A DNA stretch of 64,000 nucleotides, from NCBI RefSeq assembly GCF_965228805.1, contig NZ_CBDDIE010000003.1, positions 3,224,001 through 3,288,000 on the forward strand, read 5' to 3'. This DNA comes from JASBTN01 sp965228805 (GTDB taxonomy: Bacteria; Pseudomonadota; Alphaproteobacteria; Rhodobacterales; Rhodobacteraceae). A model generated the notes under the pieces. That model ran no database searches. It had not been told where the DNA came from and was given only the letters and a program-made list of their open reading frames with translations. Position numbers and translations under genes: made by a program. Positions within the stretch are counted from its first letter, which is position 1; each line of letters starts with the position of its first letter. Of the stretch, positions 49,913-58,813 are shown piece after piece.

Positions 49913-50800
49913 ATGACCCACCCTGCCCGCCTCTCTGCGTCCACGTCGCCGACCGTGACCGCCGCCCTGTGGATGATCGGCGCGATCGCCAGCTTCTCGG
50001 CCATGGCCGTGGCGGGTCGCGCGGTCAGTTTCGAGCTGGACACGTTCGAGCTGATGACCTGGCGCAGCCTGGTCGGCATCGTGATTGTTCTGAGTCTGGG
50101 CCTTGCCACGGGCAGTCTGCGCCAGGTCACCACCCGCCACATGGGTTGGCATGTCATCCGCAATCTCAGCCATTTCGCCGGTCAGAACCTGTGGTTCCTG
50201 GCGGTGACCCTGATCCCGCTTGCCCAGGTCTTTGCGCTGGAGTTCACCTCGCCGCTCTGGGTCGTGGTGCTGGCCCCGCTGATCCTGGGCGAACGCCTGA
50301 CCGCTGCCCGAGCCCTGGCCGCTGGCATGGGGTTCGTCGGCGTGCTGATCATTGCGCAGCCCTGGGCGGGCACGCTCGGCCCCGGGTTGATCGCCGCGGC
50401 GCTGGCCGCCATCGGCTTTGCCGGATCGGCAGTCTTCACCCGCCGCCTGACGCGCACGGAAAGCGTCACCTGCATCCTCTTCTGGTTGACCGTGATGCAG
50501 GCCGTCTTCGGCCTTGCCTGCGCGGGATGGGACGGCGAGATCACACTGCCCTCCGCCACCACCGCGCCCTGGCTGGTGCTGATCGGCTGCGCCGGGCTGC
50601 TGGCACATTTCTGCATGACCCGTGCCCTGAGCCTTGCCCCGGCCACCGTGGTGATCCCGATCGACTTTACCCGCCTGCCGCTGATTGCAGTCGTTGGTTA
50701 TCTCGTCTATGGCGAGGCGGTCGGGATGGAAGTTTACCTAGGGGCAAGCATCATCATCGCGGCCAATCTGATTAACCTGCGAAGTGAAACCCGGGCCTGA
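49913..50800 (+). CDS. EamA/DMT-family transporter
   Basis: A 295-residue inner-membrane protein with about ten hydrophobic segments arranged as two EamA repeats (AALWMIGAIASFSAMAVAGR in the first, AALAAIGFAGSAVFTRRLTR in the second). Members export amino acids or other metabolites, and some take up S-adenosylmethionine. It stands upstream of the FadL-type porin in the same direction with 126 bases between. No substrate can be assigned. Confidence 0.87.
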   Translation: MTHPARLSASTSPTVTAALWMIGAIASFSAMAVAGRAVSFELDTFELMTWRSLVGIVIVLSLGLATGSLRQVTTRHMGWHVIRNLSHFAGQNLWFLAVTLIPLAQVFALEFTSPLWVVVLAPLILGERLTAARALAAGMGFVGVLIIAQPWAGTLGPGLIAAALAAIGFAGSAVFTRRLTRTESVTCILFWLTVMQAVFGLACAGWDGEITLPSATTAPWLVLIGCAGLLAHFCMTRALSLAPATVVIPIDFTRLPLIAVVGYLVYGEAVGMEVYLGASIIIAANLINLRSETRA

Positions 50801-50926
50801 CTGTCTCTTTTGTGCAGCGATTTCAAAGTTCAAGACCCGTGACGCTTGGTAATGTTTGACCCTGATGTCGCAGGCCAAATAGGGTCGGTCCAATCCAGCA
50901 GGACTTGCAAGAATTTGGGAGGGACA

Positions 50927-52018
50927 ATGAGCAAGATGAAAACCGGGGCGCTGGCCGCCCTGATGATGGGATCGACCGCACTGACTGCGTCCGCTGCCGG
51001 GCTCGACCGTTCCGGTCAGGACGTGACGCTTCTGTTCGAAGAGGGCAATGTGGCCGAGGTGTCGCTGGGCTATGTCGACCCGCACTTGACTGCCGCCGTT
51101 GCCGGGATTTCCGATGCAGGTAAAGCTTATGCGCCGCTTTCCTTCGGTTACAAGCACCAGTTTACCGAGAACATCAGCGTGGCGATTCTGTACGACCAGC
51201 CTTATGGCGCGGATATCGAATACACCGACGGCCCCTTCTCGGCACTCGGGCCGCTGCCGCTGAACGGTCAGGCCGAAGTGAACACGGACTCCTTCACCAT
51301 TCTGGGCCGATATGAGTTCGGCAATGGCTTCAGTGTGCACGGCGGTGCGCGCCTGGAACGAATCGAGGGCTATGTTGTCTCCTCGCCGGGCATTCTGGAC
51401 GTCGAGTCCGACTGGGACGTTGGCGGCGTGATCGGTGTGGCCTATGAAGTGCCGGAAATCGCCCTGCGCGTGGCCCTGACCTATTCGACCGCGATCGACC
51501 ATGGCGTGACCGGCACCGAGGACGTGGGCTTCGCCAATCTCGGCTCCGGCGGGATTGCACCGCTGGCCGATGCGACCTTTACCATTACAGCGCCGGAGAG
51601 CGTGAACTTGGACTTCCAGACGGGCATTGCCGAGAACACGCTTCTGTTCGGCTCGATCCGCTGGGTGCATTGGGATGGATTCAACGTGACTTCGCCCAAC
51701 TCAGCACCTGAATATGTCGGCTATACCAATGACGACTACACCGTGAATGTGGGTGTCGGCCGCCGGATCAACGACGAGCTGTCTCTGGCCGCCTCAGTGG
51801 GCTACGAGCGCCGCAAGTACCAGACCGTTTCGACTCTCGGCCCGACCGATGGCTACTGGAGCCTTGGCCTGGGCGGCAGCTACACCATGGGCGACACCAA
51901 ATTCTCGGCCGGTGTACGCTATGTTCTGGTCGGCGATGCAATCACCACCACGGGCGGCGTTCCCTTCCGCGGCAACCACGCAACTGCCGTCGGGTTCTCG
52001 GTCCAGCAGACCTTCTGA
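50927..52018 (+). CDS. OmpP1/FadL-family outer-membrane transporter
   Basis: A 363-residue beta-barrel protein with a signal peptide (MSKMKTGALAALMMGSTALT, then ASA). Family text includes SFGYKHQFTENISVAILYDQ, RYEFGNGFSVHGGARLERIE and the terminal GNHATAVGFSVQQTF ending in phenylalanine, as outer-membrane barrels require. FadL members admit long-chain fatty acids or aromatic hydrocarbons, so it may serve one of the acyl-CoA ligases in this window. The start at 50927 has GGGAGG upstream; its terminator is at 52041-52070. Confidence 0.9.
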   Translation: MSKMKTGALAALMMGSTALTASAAGLDRSGQDVTLLFEEGNVAEVSLGYVDPHLTAAVAGISDAGKAYAPLSFGYKHQFTENISVAILYDQPYGADIEYTDGPFSALGPLPLNGQAEVNTDSFTILGRYEFGNGFSVHGGARLERIEGYVVSSPGILDVESDWDVGGVIGVAYEVPEIALRVALTYSTAIDHGVTGTEDVGFANLGSGGIAPLADATFTITAPESVNLDFQTGIAENTLLFGSIRWVHWDGFNVTSPNSAPEYVGYTNDDYTVNVGVGRRINDELSLAASVGYERRKYQTVSTLGPTDGYWSLGLGGSYTMGDTKFSAGVRYVLVGDAITTTGGVPFRGNHATAVGFSVQQTF

Positions 52019-52040
52019 CACGACCCGCTGCCACCACCAG

Positions 52041-52070
52041 AAAGCCCCGCCCGAACCGGCGGGGCTTTTT
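52041..52070 (+). terminator. Rho-independent terminator of the FadL gene
   Basis: AAAGCCCCGCC and GGCGGGGCTTT form a strong hairpin ending in TTTTT. Confidence 0.85.
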
Positions 52071-52122
52071 CTTGCGCAGGTTTCGGGTCGCCCGGGGCCG
52101 GGCCTCGCGTTAGACCGAGGGC

Positions 52123-53037
52123 ATGACACAGCAAGACATGAGCGCCCGCGCCTGGGCCGAGCTTTTCCTTCTGGGCCTCATTTGGGGCGGCGTGTTCCTG
52201 GCCACACGGGTGGCGCTGGACGAGATCACGGTGCTGCATTCGGTGGCCCATCGGGTTGGCTGGGCGGCAGTGATCCTCTGGGCCTATGTCCTGCTGCGCC
52301 GCCTCCCCGTACCTCTGGACGCTCGCACCTGGGCCGCTTTCGCCGTCATGGGGGCTCTGAACAACCTCATCCCGTTCTCGCTCCTGAACTGGAGCCAGCT
52401 TTACATCGAAAGCGGCCTTACCTCGATCTTCAACGCCACCACGGCGGTCTTCGGCGTGCTGGTCGCCGCGATCTTCTTTGCCGACGAGCGCCTGACCGCG
52501 CGCAAGTCGCTGGGGGTTGGCCTGGGCTTTGCCGGGGTCGTGGTCACCATCGGCATCAGTAACCTGGCCAGCTTCGATCCCCGCTCACTGGCGCAGCTCG
52601 CCGCCATTGCCGCTACGCTCTCCTATGCACTGGCCGGGGTCTGGGCGCGCAAACGCCTGGCCCACCTGCCCCCGCAGGTCGCGGCCATGGGCATGCTGAC
52701 CGCCTCTGCGGCGCTCATCATCCCCGCGGCCTGGTTGATCGAGGGACCGATTCCGCTGGCCTTGAGCGCCCCGACATGGGCCGGGATCGGCTATATGGCC
52801 GTGATCGCCACCGCCGGCGCCTATCTGCTTTACTATCGCATCCTGGCAATGGCGGGCTCGGGCAACCTGATGCTGGTCACCCTTCTGATCCCGCCCGTCG
52901 CCATCACCCTGGGCACGGGCCTGCGTGGTGAAAACCTGCCCGCCAGCGCTTTCGCCGGGCTTGCCCTTCTGGCCCTGGGGCTGATCGTGCTGGACGGCCG
53001 CGTTTTCAAGCTCTTGGGGCGGCGCTCCTCCGCTTGA
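52123..53037 (+). CDS. EamA/DMT-family transporter
   Basis: A 304-residue inner-membrane protein with about ten hydrophobic segments in two EamA repeats. LIWGGVFLATRVALDEITVL near the start, FSLLNWSQLYIESGLTSIFN, ATTAVFGVLVAAIFFADERL (end of repeat one) and IGYMAVIATAGAYLLYYRIL are standard. It is not closely similar to the EamA gene at 49913. Substrate unknown. The P-loop protein gene follows after 31 bases. Confidence 0.88.
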   Translation: MTQQDMSARAWAELFLLGLIWGGVFLATRVALDEITVLHSVAHRVGWAAVILWAYVLLRRLPVPLDARTWAAFAVMGALNNLIPFSLLNWSQLYIESGLTSIFNATTAVFGVLVAAIFFADERLTARKSLGVGLGFAGVVVTIGISNLASFDPRSLAQLAAIAATLSYALAGVWARKRLAHLPPQVAAMGMLTASAALIIPAAWLIEGPIPLALSAPTWAGIGYMAVIATAGAYLLYYRILAMAGSGNLMLVTLLIPPVAITLGTGLRGENLPASAFAGLALLALGLIVLDGRVFKLLGRRSSA

Positions 53038-53068
53038 CCCCCCGCGCCCCCGCCCTTACCAAAGGGCC

Positions 53069-53929
53069 ATGAAATACCAGAGCGCAGATGAGTGGCTGAA
53101 CGCCCCCCGCAAGAAGATCCTGTTCTTCGGCATGTCCGGGCTGGGCAAGACCTACCTGTCCAACATGCTGCGGGCGGACGGGGACTGGTTTCACTATTCG
53201 ATCGATTACCGCATCGGCACGCGCTACATGGGCGAGCATATCGTCGACAACTTCAAGGCCCACGCAATGCAGGTGCCTTTCCTGCGCGAGTTGCTGATGA
53301 CGGACTCGATCCATATCGGCTCGAACATCTCGTTCGAGAACCTGACACCGGTCTCGACCTACCTGGGCAAACCGGGGGATGAGGCCAAGGGCGGGCTGCC
53401 CATCGCCGAATACCGCCGCCGCCAGGAACAGTTCAAACAGGCCGAGATCCACGCGCTGGAAGACACCGCCCATTTCGCCGAACGGGCCGAACGCATCTAT
53501 GGCTACCCGCATTTCATCTGCGACAGTGGCGGCTCGATCTGTGAATGGATCGACCCGGAGGCCGGGCTCGATGATCCGCTGTTGAAGGCGCTGTCCGACG
53601 AGTGCCTGCTGATCTGGCTCAAGGGCGACGAGGCCCATACCCAGGAGCTGATCCGTCGCTTTGATCGCGCGCCGAAGCCGATGGCCTATCAGCCCGAATT
53701 CCTGGCAGCTGCCTGGTCGGAATATCTGCGCGAAAACAAACTTCAGGAAGGCGATGTTAATCCCGACGCCTTCATCCGATGGACCTACGCCCGCGCGCTC
53801 GCCCACCGCCAGCCGCTTTACGAAAGCATGGCGCGTTTCGGCATTGCGCTTTGTGCGCACGAAGTCGCGACGGTGAAGAGCCCGGCCGATTTTGATCAAC
53901 TGGTCGCACGGGCGATCGAGGCGGCGTGA
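53069..53929 (+). CDS. P-loop ATPase of unknown role
   Basis: A 286-residue cytoplasmic protein. A Walker A motif GMSGLGKT is at residues 21-28, preceded by the strand KKILFF. Later text includes DWFHYSIDYRIGTRYMGEHI, HFICDSGGSICEWIDP (possible Walker B-like strand) and LSDECLLIWLKGDEAHTQEL. The layout resembles small kinases of the shikimate- or adenylate-kinase class. Its substrate is unknown, and I cannot place it in a named family beyond a conserved hypothetical of Rhodobacterales. It abuts the convergent gene at 53930 with no gap. Confidence 0.75.
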   Translation: MKYQSADEWLNAPRKKILFFGMSGLGKTYLSNMLRADGDWFHYSIDYRIGTRYMGEHIVDNFKAHAMQVPFLRELLMTDSIHIGSNISFENLTPVSTYLGKPGDEAKGGLPIAEYRRRQEQFKQAEIHALEDTAHFAERAERIYGYPHFICDSGGSICEWIDPEAGLDDPLLKALSDECLLIWLKGDEAHTQELIRRFDRAPKPMAYQPEFLAAAWSEYLRENKLQEGDVNPDAFIRWTYARALAHRQPLYESMARFGIALCAHEVATVKSPADFDQLVARAIEAA

Positions 53930-54277
53930 TCACAAGGTCAGCTTGAAGAACCTGGTCAGCCAGCCGATCATTCGAGTTGCAGCAGCCAAAGCCTCTGCGA
54001 CCTCCTTCATCTTCTTGAGGTCTTTGCGGCCTTCCACAATGATTGCCCGCAACCTGTGAACCGCATCTGTCCCCGGCTTTGGTGCTGCGCTGGTCAGTTC
54101 GGCCACCTTGGCGGCTTGCATTTGCTGAACACGGGCGAAAATCGCGTTGCGTTCCTGAAGCAATGCCGGTTTCTCACTCGCAGGCGCCTTCTTGTGGGCT
54201 TCATCCAAATAGGTCAGGGCCGTGTATCCCTGAAAGAGTACGTCCCAGTAGGTGTCATATCCAACAACGTTGGTCAT
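53930..54277 (-). CDS. Small helical protein, partner of a lipoprotein gene
   Basis: A 115-residue protein, mostly alpha-helical by appearance (LFQGYTALTYLDEAHKKAPA, RNAIFARVQQMQAAKVAELT, VEGRKDLKKMKEVAEALAAA). A short hydrophobic patch (RMIGWLTRFFKLTL) ends it. No signal peptide is seen. It lies 14 bases after the lipoprotein gene with AGGGGAGGAAAG before its start, so the pair forms an operon. I do not recognise it. Confidence 0.65.
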   Translation of the reverse strand: MTNVVGYDTYWDVLFQGYTALTYLDEAHKKAPASEKPALLQERNAIFARVQQMQAAKVAELTSAAPKPGTDAVHRLRAIIVEGRKDLKKMKEVAEALAAATRMIGWLTRFFKLTL

Positions 54278-54291
54278 GGTCTTTCCTCCCC

Positions 54292-55269
54292 TCAGCTCAG
54301 CGCCTTGATGTCTTCCAGAAGTTTTATGATCTCTTCCGGATCGGGATCGTGGCCCAGGGACTCACGCAGAATGTTATGGTACGTCCAGATTGCAGCCAGT
54401 CGTGCGCTGTTGCTCTTTGCGTAGCGACTGCGGAAACGGGTCAGCGCAGCATCATATGCTGCGACGCTTCTCACATAGGCTTCGCCGCCACGGGATTTGG
54501 CTTCGAGCATGGCCACATGCGCCTTGTCCAACCGGCTTACCTCGCGATCCAACCGATCCAAATTGCGTTCGGAATAGGCGATTAGCTCCCGCAGAACGTC
54601 GCGCAGGGGCTCGTGGGCCTCATCGACGAAGCGCCGCATCATGCGCGCGCGTCTTGCCTCGGCCAAGGCGCCCACGACGCCGCCCAACGGGGCAATTTGG
54701 TCCGCAGAGATCGCTTCGGGCTCCCCGCGTGCCGCCTTGAAAGCATTGACCGCCTTGACGAACCCTTGTGCATTGGCCGAGATCGAACCCGGCGCCTTGG
54801 AGCCCGCCATTGCTTCAAGCGTCGCGACATAGTCGCTCACAACTTTCATGGCCAGCGCCGTGTAGGTTGCAGTTCCGCGATGATCAGGCACCTTGAACCC
54901 GGGATTATGCGTGCAGGCGCTGGGATCCGGTAGAATTGCAATCCGGTCTTCCGCCGGCAAGTCAGCCTGCCGGGCGTGCAGTTCCTCTTGCTCGCGCGCT
55001 GGCACAGCCCCACCGGCAAGCAACAGACAGGCACGAACAGTCGCGGCGGATGGATAGACCTCGGCGTCGGCATCCGCATAGATGTCACGCGCATATTGAT
55101 CGCGAGCGGCAGCAGTCTCGCGGGTCACGGCCGCCTCAACGGGTTTTGCAAGTGGCTCCATTGCCGCTTTACGTGCCCCAGAGAGAGCCTTCAGTTCCGA
55201 TGAGACATCCGGAGTGCTGCACCCCGACACCACCAGACAGGTGGCAATAAGCAATGCATTCAAACGCAT
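54292..55269 (-). CDS. Predicted lipoprotein of unknown function
   Basis: A 325-residue protein with a lipoprotein signal peptide: the lipobox VVSGC places the lipidated cysteine at about residue 17. The mature part is helical and charged, with long heptad-like stretches (LRELIAYSERNLDRLDREVS, LDKAHVAMLEAKSRGGEAYV) that may form a coiled coil, and two further cysteines (RACLLL, SACTHN). It is anchored to the outer or inner membrane. The residues after the cysteine (STPD) do not show Asp at +2, so outer-membrane sorting is expected by the general rule. No family recognised. It is first in a two-gene operon. Confidence 0.7.
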   Translation of the reverse strand: MRLNALLIATCLVVSGCSTPDVSSELKALSGARKAAMEPLAKPVEAAVTRETAAARDQYARDIYADADAEVYPSAATVRACLLLAGGAVPAREQEELHARQADLPAEDRIAILPDPSACTHNPGFKVPDHRGTATYTALAMKVVSDYVATLEAMAGSKAPGSISANAQGFVKAVNAFKAARGEPEAISADQIAPLGGVVGALAEARRARMMRRFVDEAHEPLRDVLRELIAYSERNLDRLDREVSRLDKAHVAMLEAKSRGGEAYVRSVAAYDAALTRFRSRYAKSNSARLAAIWTYHNILRESLGHDPDPEEIIKLLEDIKALS

Positions 55270-55374
55270 TTCATCCCCCCAATAAACTTGTTCTCAATGC
55301 CTCCAAGATAACACAGCCCCGCCCTTTCAGCAAAAACGGTTGAAATCTGGACTTTGCCGACCATTTCTGACATC

Positions 55375-55386
55375 AGGAAATTTCCT
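55375..55386. promoter_or_regulatory. 12-bp palindrome upstream of metA
   Basis: AGGAAATTTCCT is a perfect palindrome 30 bases before the metA start. It could be an operator. No SAM riboswitch was recognised in this leader. Confidence 0.3.
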
Positions 55387-55416
55387 TGCAAATCAATGAG
55401 AGAAACGGTCAATCCC

Positions 55417-56355
55417 ATGCCCATCAAAGTTCCCGCCAACCTCCCAGCCATCGACGTGCTTGCGGGAGAGGGCGTGATGGTCATGTCCGAGGCCCAGGCG
55501 GCGAAACAGGACATCCGCCCGATGCGGATCGCCATCCTGAACCTGATGCCCAAGAAGATCGAGACCGAGACGCAGTTCGCCCGGCTCATCGGCGCGCATC
55601 CGTTGCAGATCGAACTCACGCTGCTGCGCCCTTCGGAGCACACGTCGAAGACCACCAGCCAGGCCCATATCGGCGCCTTCTACCAGCCCTGGGAAGAGGT
55701 GCGGGACCAGAAGTTCGACGGGCTGATCATCACCGGCGCACCGATCGAGCATCTGGATTTCGATCGGGTCACCTATTGGGAAGAGATCACCCAGATCTTC
55801 GACTGGACCCAGACCAATGTGCATTCCACCTTCGGCGTCTGCTGGGGCGGCATGGCGATGATCAACCATTTCCACGGGGTTGAAAAACACATCCTGCCCG
55901 CCAAGGCCTTCGGCTGTTTCCCGCAAAAGAATCTGGCCCCGGCCTCGCCCTATCTTCGTGGTTTCTCGGACACTTGCGTGCTGCCCGTCAGCCGCTGGAC
56001 CGAGATGCGCCAGGATGAGATCGACGCGGCCACGGGCCTGCGCACCCTGCTGGGCTCAGATGAGGTCGGTCCCTGCCTGGTCGAGGATCCGGAGCACCGG
56101 GCCCTCTATATCTTCAACCATTTCGAATATGACACGGGCACACTAAAGGGCGAATATGACCGCGACGTTGCGAAAGGCGCACCCATCAACGTGCCGATGA
56201 ACTACTACCCGGACAACGACCCGACCCGTCCGCCGGAGAACCGCTGGCGCAGCCATGCGCATCTGCTCTACGGGAACTGGATCAGCGAGATGTACCTGAC
56301 CACGCCCTTCGACATCGAGATGATCGGACAGAGCGTAAAGGACCGCCGCGGGTGA
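55417..56355 (+). CDS. metA: MetA-family homoserine O-acyltransferase, predicted acetyl-specific
   Basis: A 312-residue cytoplasmic enzyme of methionine synthesis that acylates homoserine. With the start at 55417 the numbering equals that of E. coli MetA: nucleophile C142 (FGVCWGG), H235 and E237 (IFNHFEYD). Position 111, which sets acyl-donor choice, is glutamate (GAPIEHLDF) rather than the glycine of succinyl-transferring E. coli MetA; Glu111 members use acetyl-CoA. Homoserine O-acetyltransferase is therefore the better name for its activity. An upstream in-frame ATG at 55396 exists; neither has a strong ribosome-binding site. The alpha/beta hydrolase starts at its stop. Confidence 0.92.
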   Translation: MPIKVPANLPAIDVLAGEGVMVMSEAQAAKQDIRPMRIAILNLMPKKIETETQFARLIGAHPLQIELTLLRPSEHTSKTTSQAHIGAFYQPWEEVRDQKFDGLIITGAPIEHLDFDRVTYWEEITQIFDWTQTNVHSTFGVCWGGMAMINHFHGVEKHILPAKAFGCFPQKNLAPASPYLRGFSDTCVLPVSRWTEMRQDEIDAATGLRTLLGSDEVGPCLVEDPEHRALYIFNHFEYDTGTLKGEYDRDVAKGAPINVPMNYYPDNDPTRPPENRWRSHAHLLYGNWISEMYLTTPFDIEMIGQSVKDRRG

Positions 56356-57293
56356 TGCTCTGGGCGGCCTCGGCCCTGGCGCTGGCGGCGGGGACCACCC
56401 ATGTGCTGGCCGCCCGCCGCGAGGCGCGCGCCCGCGACAGCCACCCGCCGACCGGGCAATTCGTGGTGGTAGACGGGCTGCGCATGCATGCGCAGGTCAT
56501 GGGGGATGGTGATCAGACAGTGGTGTTGATCCACGGTTCATCCGGCAACCTGCGTGACTTCACCCACGGGCTTGCGCCTGTTTTGGCAGACCGTTACCGC
56601 GTCATCGTGGTGGACCGGCCCGGGCTGGGCTGGTCCGACGCCGCGCCGGAAAACGAACTGTTGGAGACGCAGGCCCGTCTGATCCAGGCCGTGTCGGCGC
56701 ATTTCGGTGCCGAGAGACCCATCGTGCTGGGCCAAAGCTATGGCGGTGCGGTAGCACTCTGCTGGGCCACGTTGATGCCGGATCGCCTGTCCGCGGTTGT
56801 GCCCGTCTCAGCCGTCACACACCCCTGGGACACCGGGCTTGGGGCTTACTACACGCTCCTGTCCACCACGCTGGGCCAATGGGCCGTGATCCCGATGATC
56901 ACCGCCTATGTCTCCGAGGCGCGCGTCCATGCGGAGATCGACAAGACCTTTCGCCCACAACCCGCGCCTGAGGGTTATGCCGACCACTTCGGCACAGATT
57001 TCACCATCCGCCGCGCGCCCCTGCGTCGCAACGCGCTGCAGCGGCGCCAACTTCTGTGGCAGATCGAGGCGTTGTCGGAACGCTATGACGAGATCGCCGT
57101 GCCGATCGAGTTGGTGCATGGCGACGCGGATCCAGTCGTTTCGCACCGCATCCATTCGGAACGGTTGGCCGCCCAACACCCGAAGGCGCGCCTGACCACC
57201 CTTCCCGGCATTGGCCACATGCCGCACCATGTCTCGATCCCCGAAGTGGTCGCTGCGGTGGACCGGGCCGCATTGCGCGCGGCTGAAAAATGA
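56355..57293 (+). CDS. Alpha/beta-fold hydrolase
   Basis: A 312-residue hydrolase with an N-terminal hydrophobic segment (MLWAASALALAAGTTHVLAA) that may anchor it in the membrane. The catalytic serine is in GQSYGGAVAL, the aspartate in HGDADPVV, and the histidine in GIGHMPHH; the oxyanion-hole HGSSGN is near residue 60. Substrate unknown. Its ATG shares one base with the metA stop (TGATG), and a GTG three bases earlier is an alternative start. It may be translated by coupling with metA. Confidence 0.85.
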   Translation: MLWAASALALAAGTTHVLAARREARARDSHPPTGQFVVVDGLRMHAQVMGDGDQTVVLIHGSSGNLRDFTHGLAPVLADRYRVIVVDRPGLGWSDAAPENELLETQARLIQAVSAHFGAERPIVLGQSYGGAVALCWATLMPDRLSAVVPVSAVTHPWDTGLGAYYTLLSTTLGQWAVIPMITAYVSEARVHAEIDKTFRPQPAPEGYADHFGTDFTIRRAPLRRNALQRRQLLWQIEALSERYDEIAVPIELVHGDADPVVSHRIHSERLAAQHPKARLTTLPGIGHMPHHVSIPEVVAAVDRAALRAAEK

Positions 57294-57325
57294 CCATATT
57301 GATAAGGGCATAGCGGAGTATCACC

Positions 57326-58195
57326 ATGACCCTACCCTTTGACGGCGCCATTTCGAAGTTCTTTGCCGAAACCGCGCCGGAAGATGTACGCCGGGGCATC
57401 GAGGCTGCTGGCAAGAAAGACGTGATCGACCCCGCCTACCCTTACCGAAGCCGTATGGATCGCGACGAGTATGAGGCGACGATGGAGGCGCTGCAGCTCG
57501 AACTTGTCAAGCTGCAGGCGGATGTGAAAGCCTCGGGCAAACGCGTCGTGGTGGTCTTCGAAGGGCGTGATGCCGCCGGTAAGGGCGGCACGATCAAACG
57601 CTTTCGCGAGAACTTGAACCCACGTGTGGCCAAGGTCGTGGCCCTGTCGAAACCGACTGAGCGTGAACAGGGCGAATGGTATTTCCAGCGCTATGTTCAA
57701 CACCTGCCGACAGCGGGCGAAATCACCCTGTTCGACCGCTCCTGGTACAATCGCGGCGTTGTCGAAAAGGTCTTCGGCTTCTGCGAAGATCCCCAGCGCG
57801 AGGCCTTCTTTCGCCAGCTTCCCGAGTTCGAGGACATGCTGGTCGACGAGGGCATCCATGTCGTCAAACTCTGGCTGAACGTCGGGCGTGCCGAACAGCT
57901 GCGCCGCTTTCTGTCACGTGAAAAAGACCCGCTAAAGCAATGGAAACTCAGCTGGATTGACGTTGAAGGCCTGAACCGATGGGACGCCTATACGGACGCG
58001 ATTGGCGAGACCTTCGAGCGCACCCATCGCGACCGAACGCCATGGACCGTGGTACGCTCGGACGACAAGCGGCGCGCCCGCATCGCTGCCCTGCGCGCCG
58101 TTCTGTCGGGCATAGGCTACGCGGGCCGGGACGAAAATGTGGTCGCAAGCCCCGATGCCTCCATCTGTGGCGGGCCGGACATCTGGAATGCCTAA
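57326..58195 (+). CDS. ppk2: Polyphosphate kinase 2
   Basis: A 289-residue single-domain PPK2 that transfers phosphate between polyphosphate and nucleoside diphosphates or monophosphates. The Walker A-like motif EGRDAAGKGGTIKRF is at residues 79-93, Walker B FDRSWYNRGVVEKV with D137, and the lid LSREKDPLKQWKLSWIDVEG around 190-215. The basic pairs and WNA-type tail are typical. Class (GDP/ADP or AMP use) cannot be settled here. It overlaps the TetR gene by eight bases. With phosphate regulation genes elsewhere in the window it belongs to phosphate storage metabolism. Confidence 0.93.
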   Translation: MTLPFDGAISKFFAETAPEDVRRGIEAAGKKDVIDPAYPYRSRMDRDEYEATMEALQLELVKLQADVKASGKRVVVVFEGRDAAGKGGTIKRFRENLNPRVAKVVALSKPTEREQGEWYFQRYVQHLPTAGEITLFDRSWYNRGVVEKVFGFCEDPQREAFFRQLPEFEDMLVDEGIHVVKLWLNVGRAEQLRRFLSREKDPLKQWKLSWIDVEGLNRWDAYTDAIGETFERTHRDRTPWTVVRSDDKRRARIAALRAVLSGIGYAGRDENVVASPDASICGGPDIWNA

Positions 58196-58808
58196 GAAAC
58201 GCGGATACCATCACGGCAACCTGCGCGAAGCGCTGGTGGACGCAGCCCTTGCCCTGATCGAAGCAAAGGGCCCGTCCGGTTTCACCCTGTCGGAGGCCGC
58301 AAAACAGGCGGGCGTGACCCCGGCCGCCGTCTATCGCCACTTCGCGGGCCGCGAGGACCTGATCGCCGAAGCCGCGCGCCAAGGCTTTGAAATCTTTGCC
58401 GATCTTATGGAATTCGCCCATGCCAAGGGCCAACCCTCGGCCCTGGCCAGTTTCGAAAGCGTCGGCCGTGCCTACCTGGCCTTTGCCCGAAAATATCCGG
58501 GCCATTACATTTCTATGTTCGAAAGCGGTATATCGCTGAACCGTTCGCCGGAGCTGGCCCAGGTGTCCGGTCGCGCGATGGCGGTACTGGAGCGGGCCGC
58601 CGCAGATCTATCAGAGCACATCCCGCCGGAAAAACGCCCGCCCTCGCGGATGGTGGCCGAGCACATCTGGGCGATGAGTCACGGGGTGGTCGAACTCTTC
58701 GCCCGCGGCGAACCCGGCACCAAAAGCCCCTTCCCGCCCGAGGATCTGCTGGAAAGTGGCATCGGCGTCTATTTGCGCGGGTTGGGGCTGATCAAACCCG
58801 ACAGCTGA
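58188..58808 (+). CDS. TetR-family transcriptional regulator
   Basis: A 206-residue regulator with an N-terminal helix-turn-helix (KKRGYHHGNLREALVDAALA, GFTLSEAAKQAGVTPAAVYR, HFAGREDLIAEAA) and a ligand domain of the TetR_C/WHG type (YLAFARKYPGHYISMFESGI, HIWAMSHGVVELFARGEPG). The ATG at 58188 overlaps the ppk2 3' end, so the two are co-transcribed and it may regulate ppk2. The double-hairpin element follows 6 bases after its stop. Confidence 0.9.
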   Translation: MPKKRGYHHGNLREALVDAALALIEAKGPSGFTLSEAAKQAGVTPAAVYRHFAGREDLIAEAARQGFEIFADLMEFAHAKGQPSALASFESVGRAYLAFARKYPGHYISMFESGISLNRSPELAQVSGRAMAVLERAAADLSEHIPPEKRPPSRMVAEHIWAMSHGVVELFARGEPGTKSPFPPEDLLESGIGVYLRGLGLIKPDS

Positions 58809-58813
58809 GGCAC

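Noticed and set aside
55270..55416. SAM-II or other SAM riboswitch before metA
   Set aside because: Alphaproteobacterial metA genes often carry SAM-II, so the leader was read for its conserved core and pseudoknot, but neither was found.
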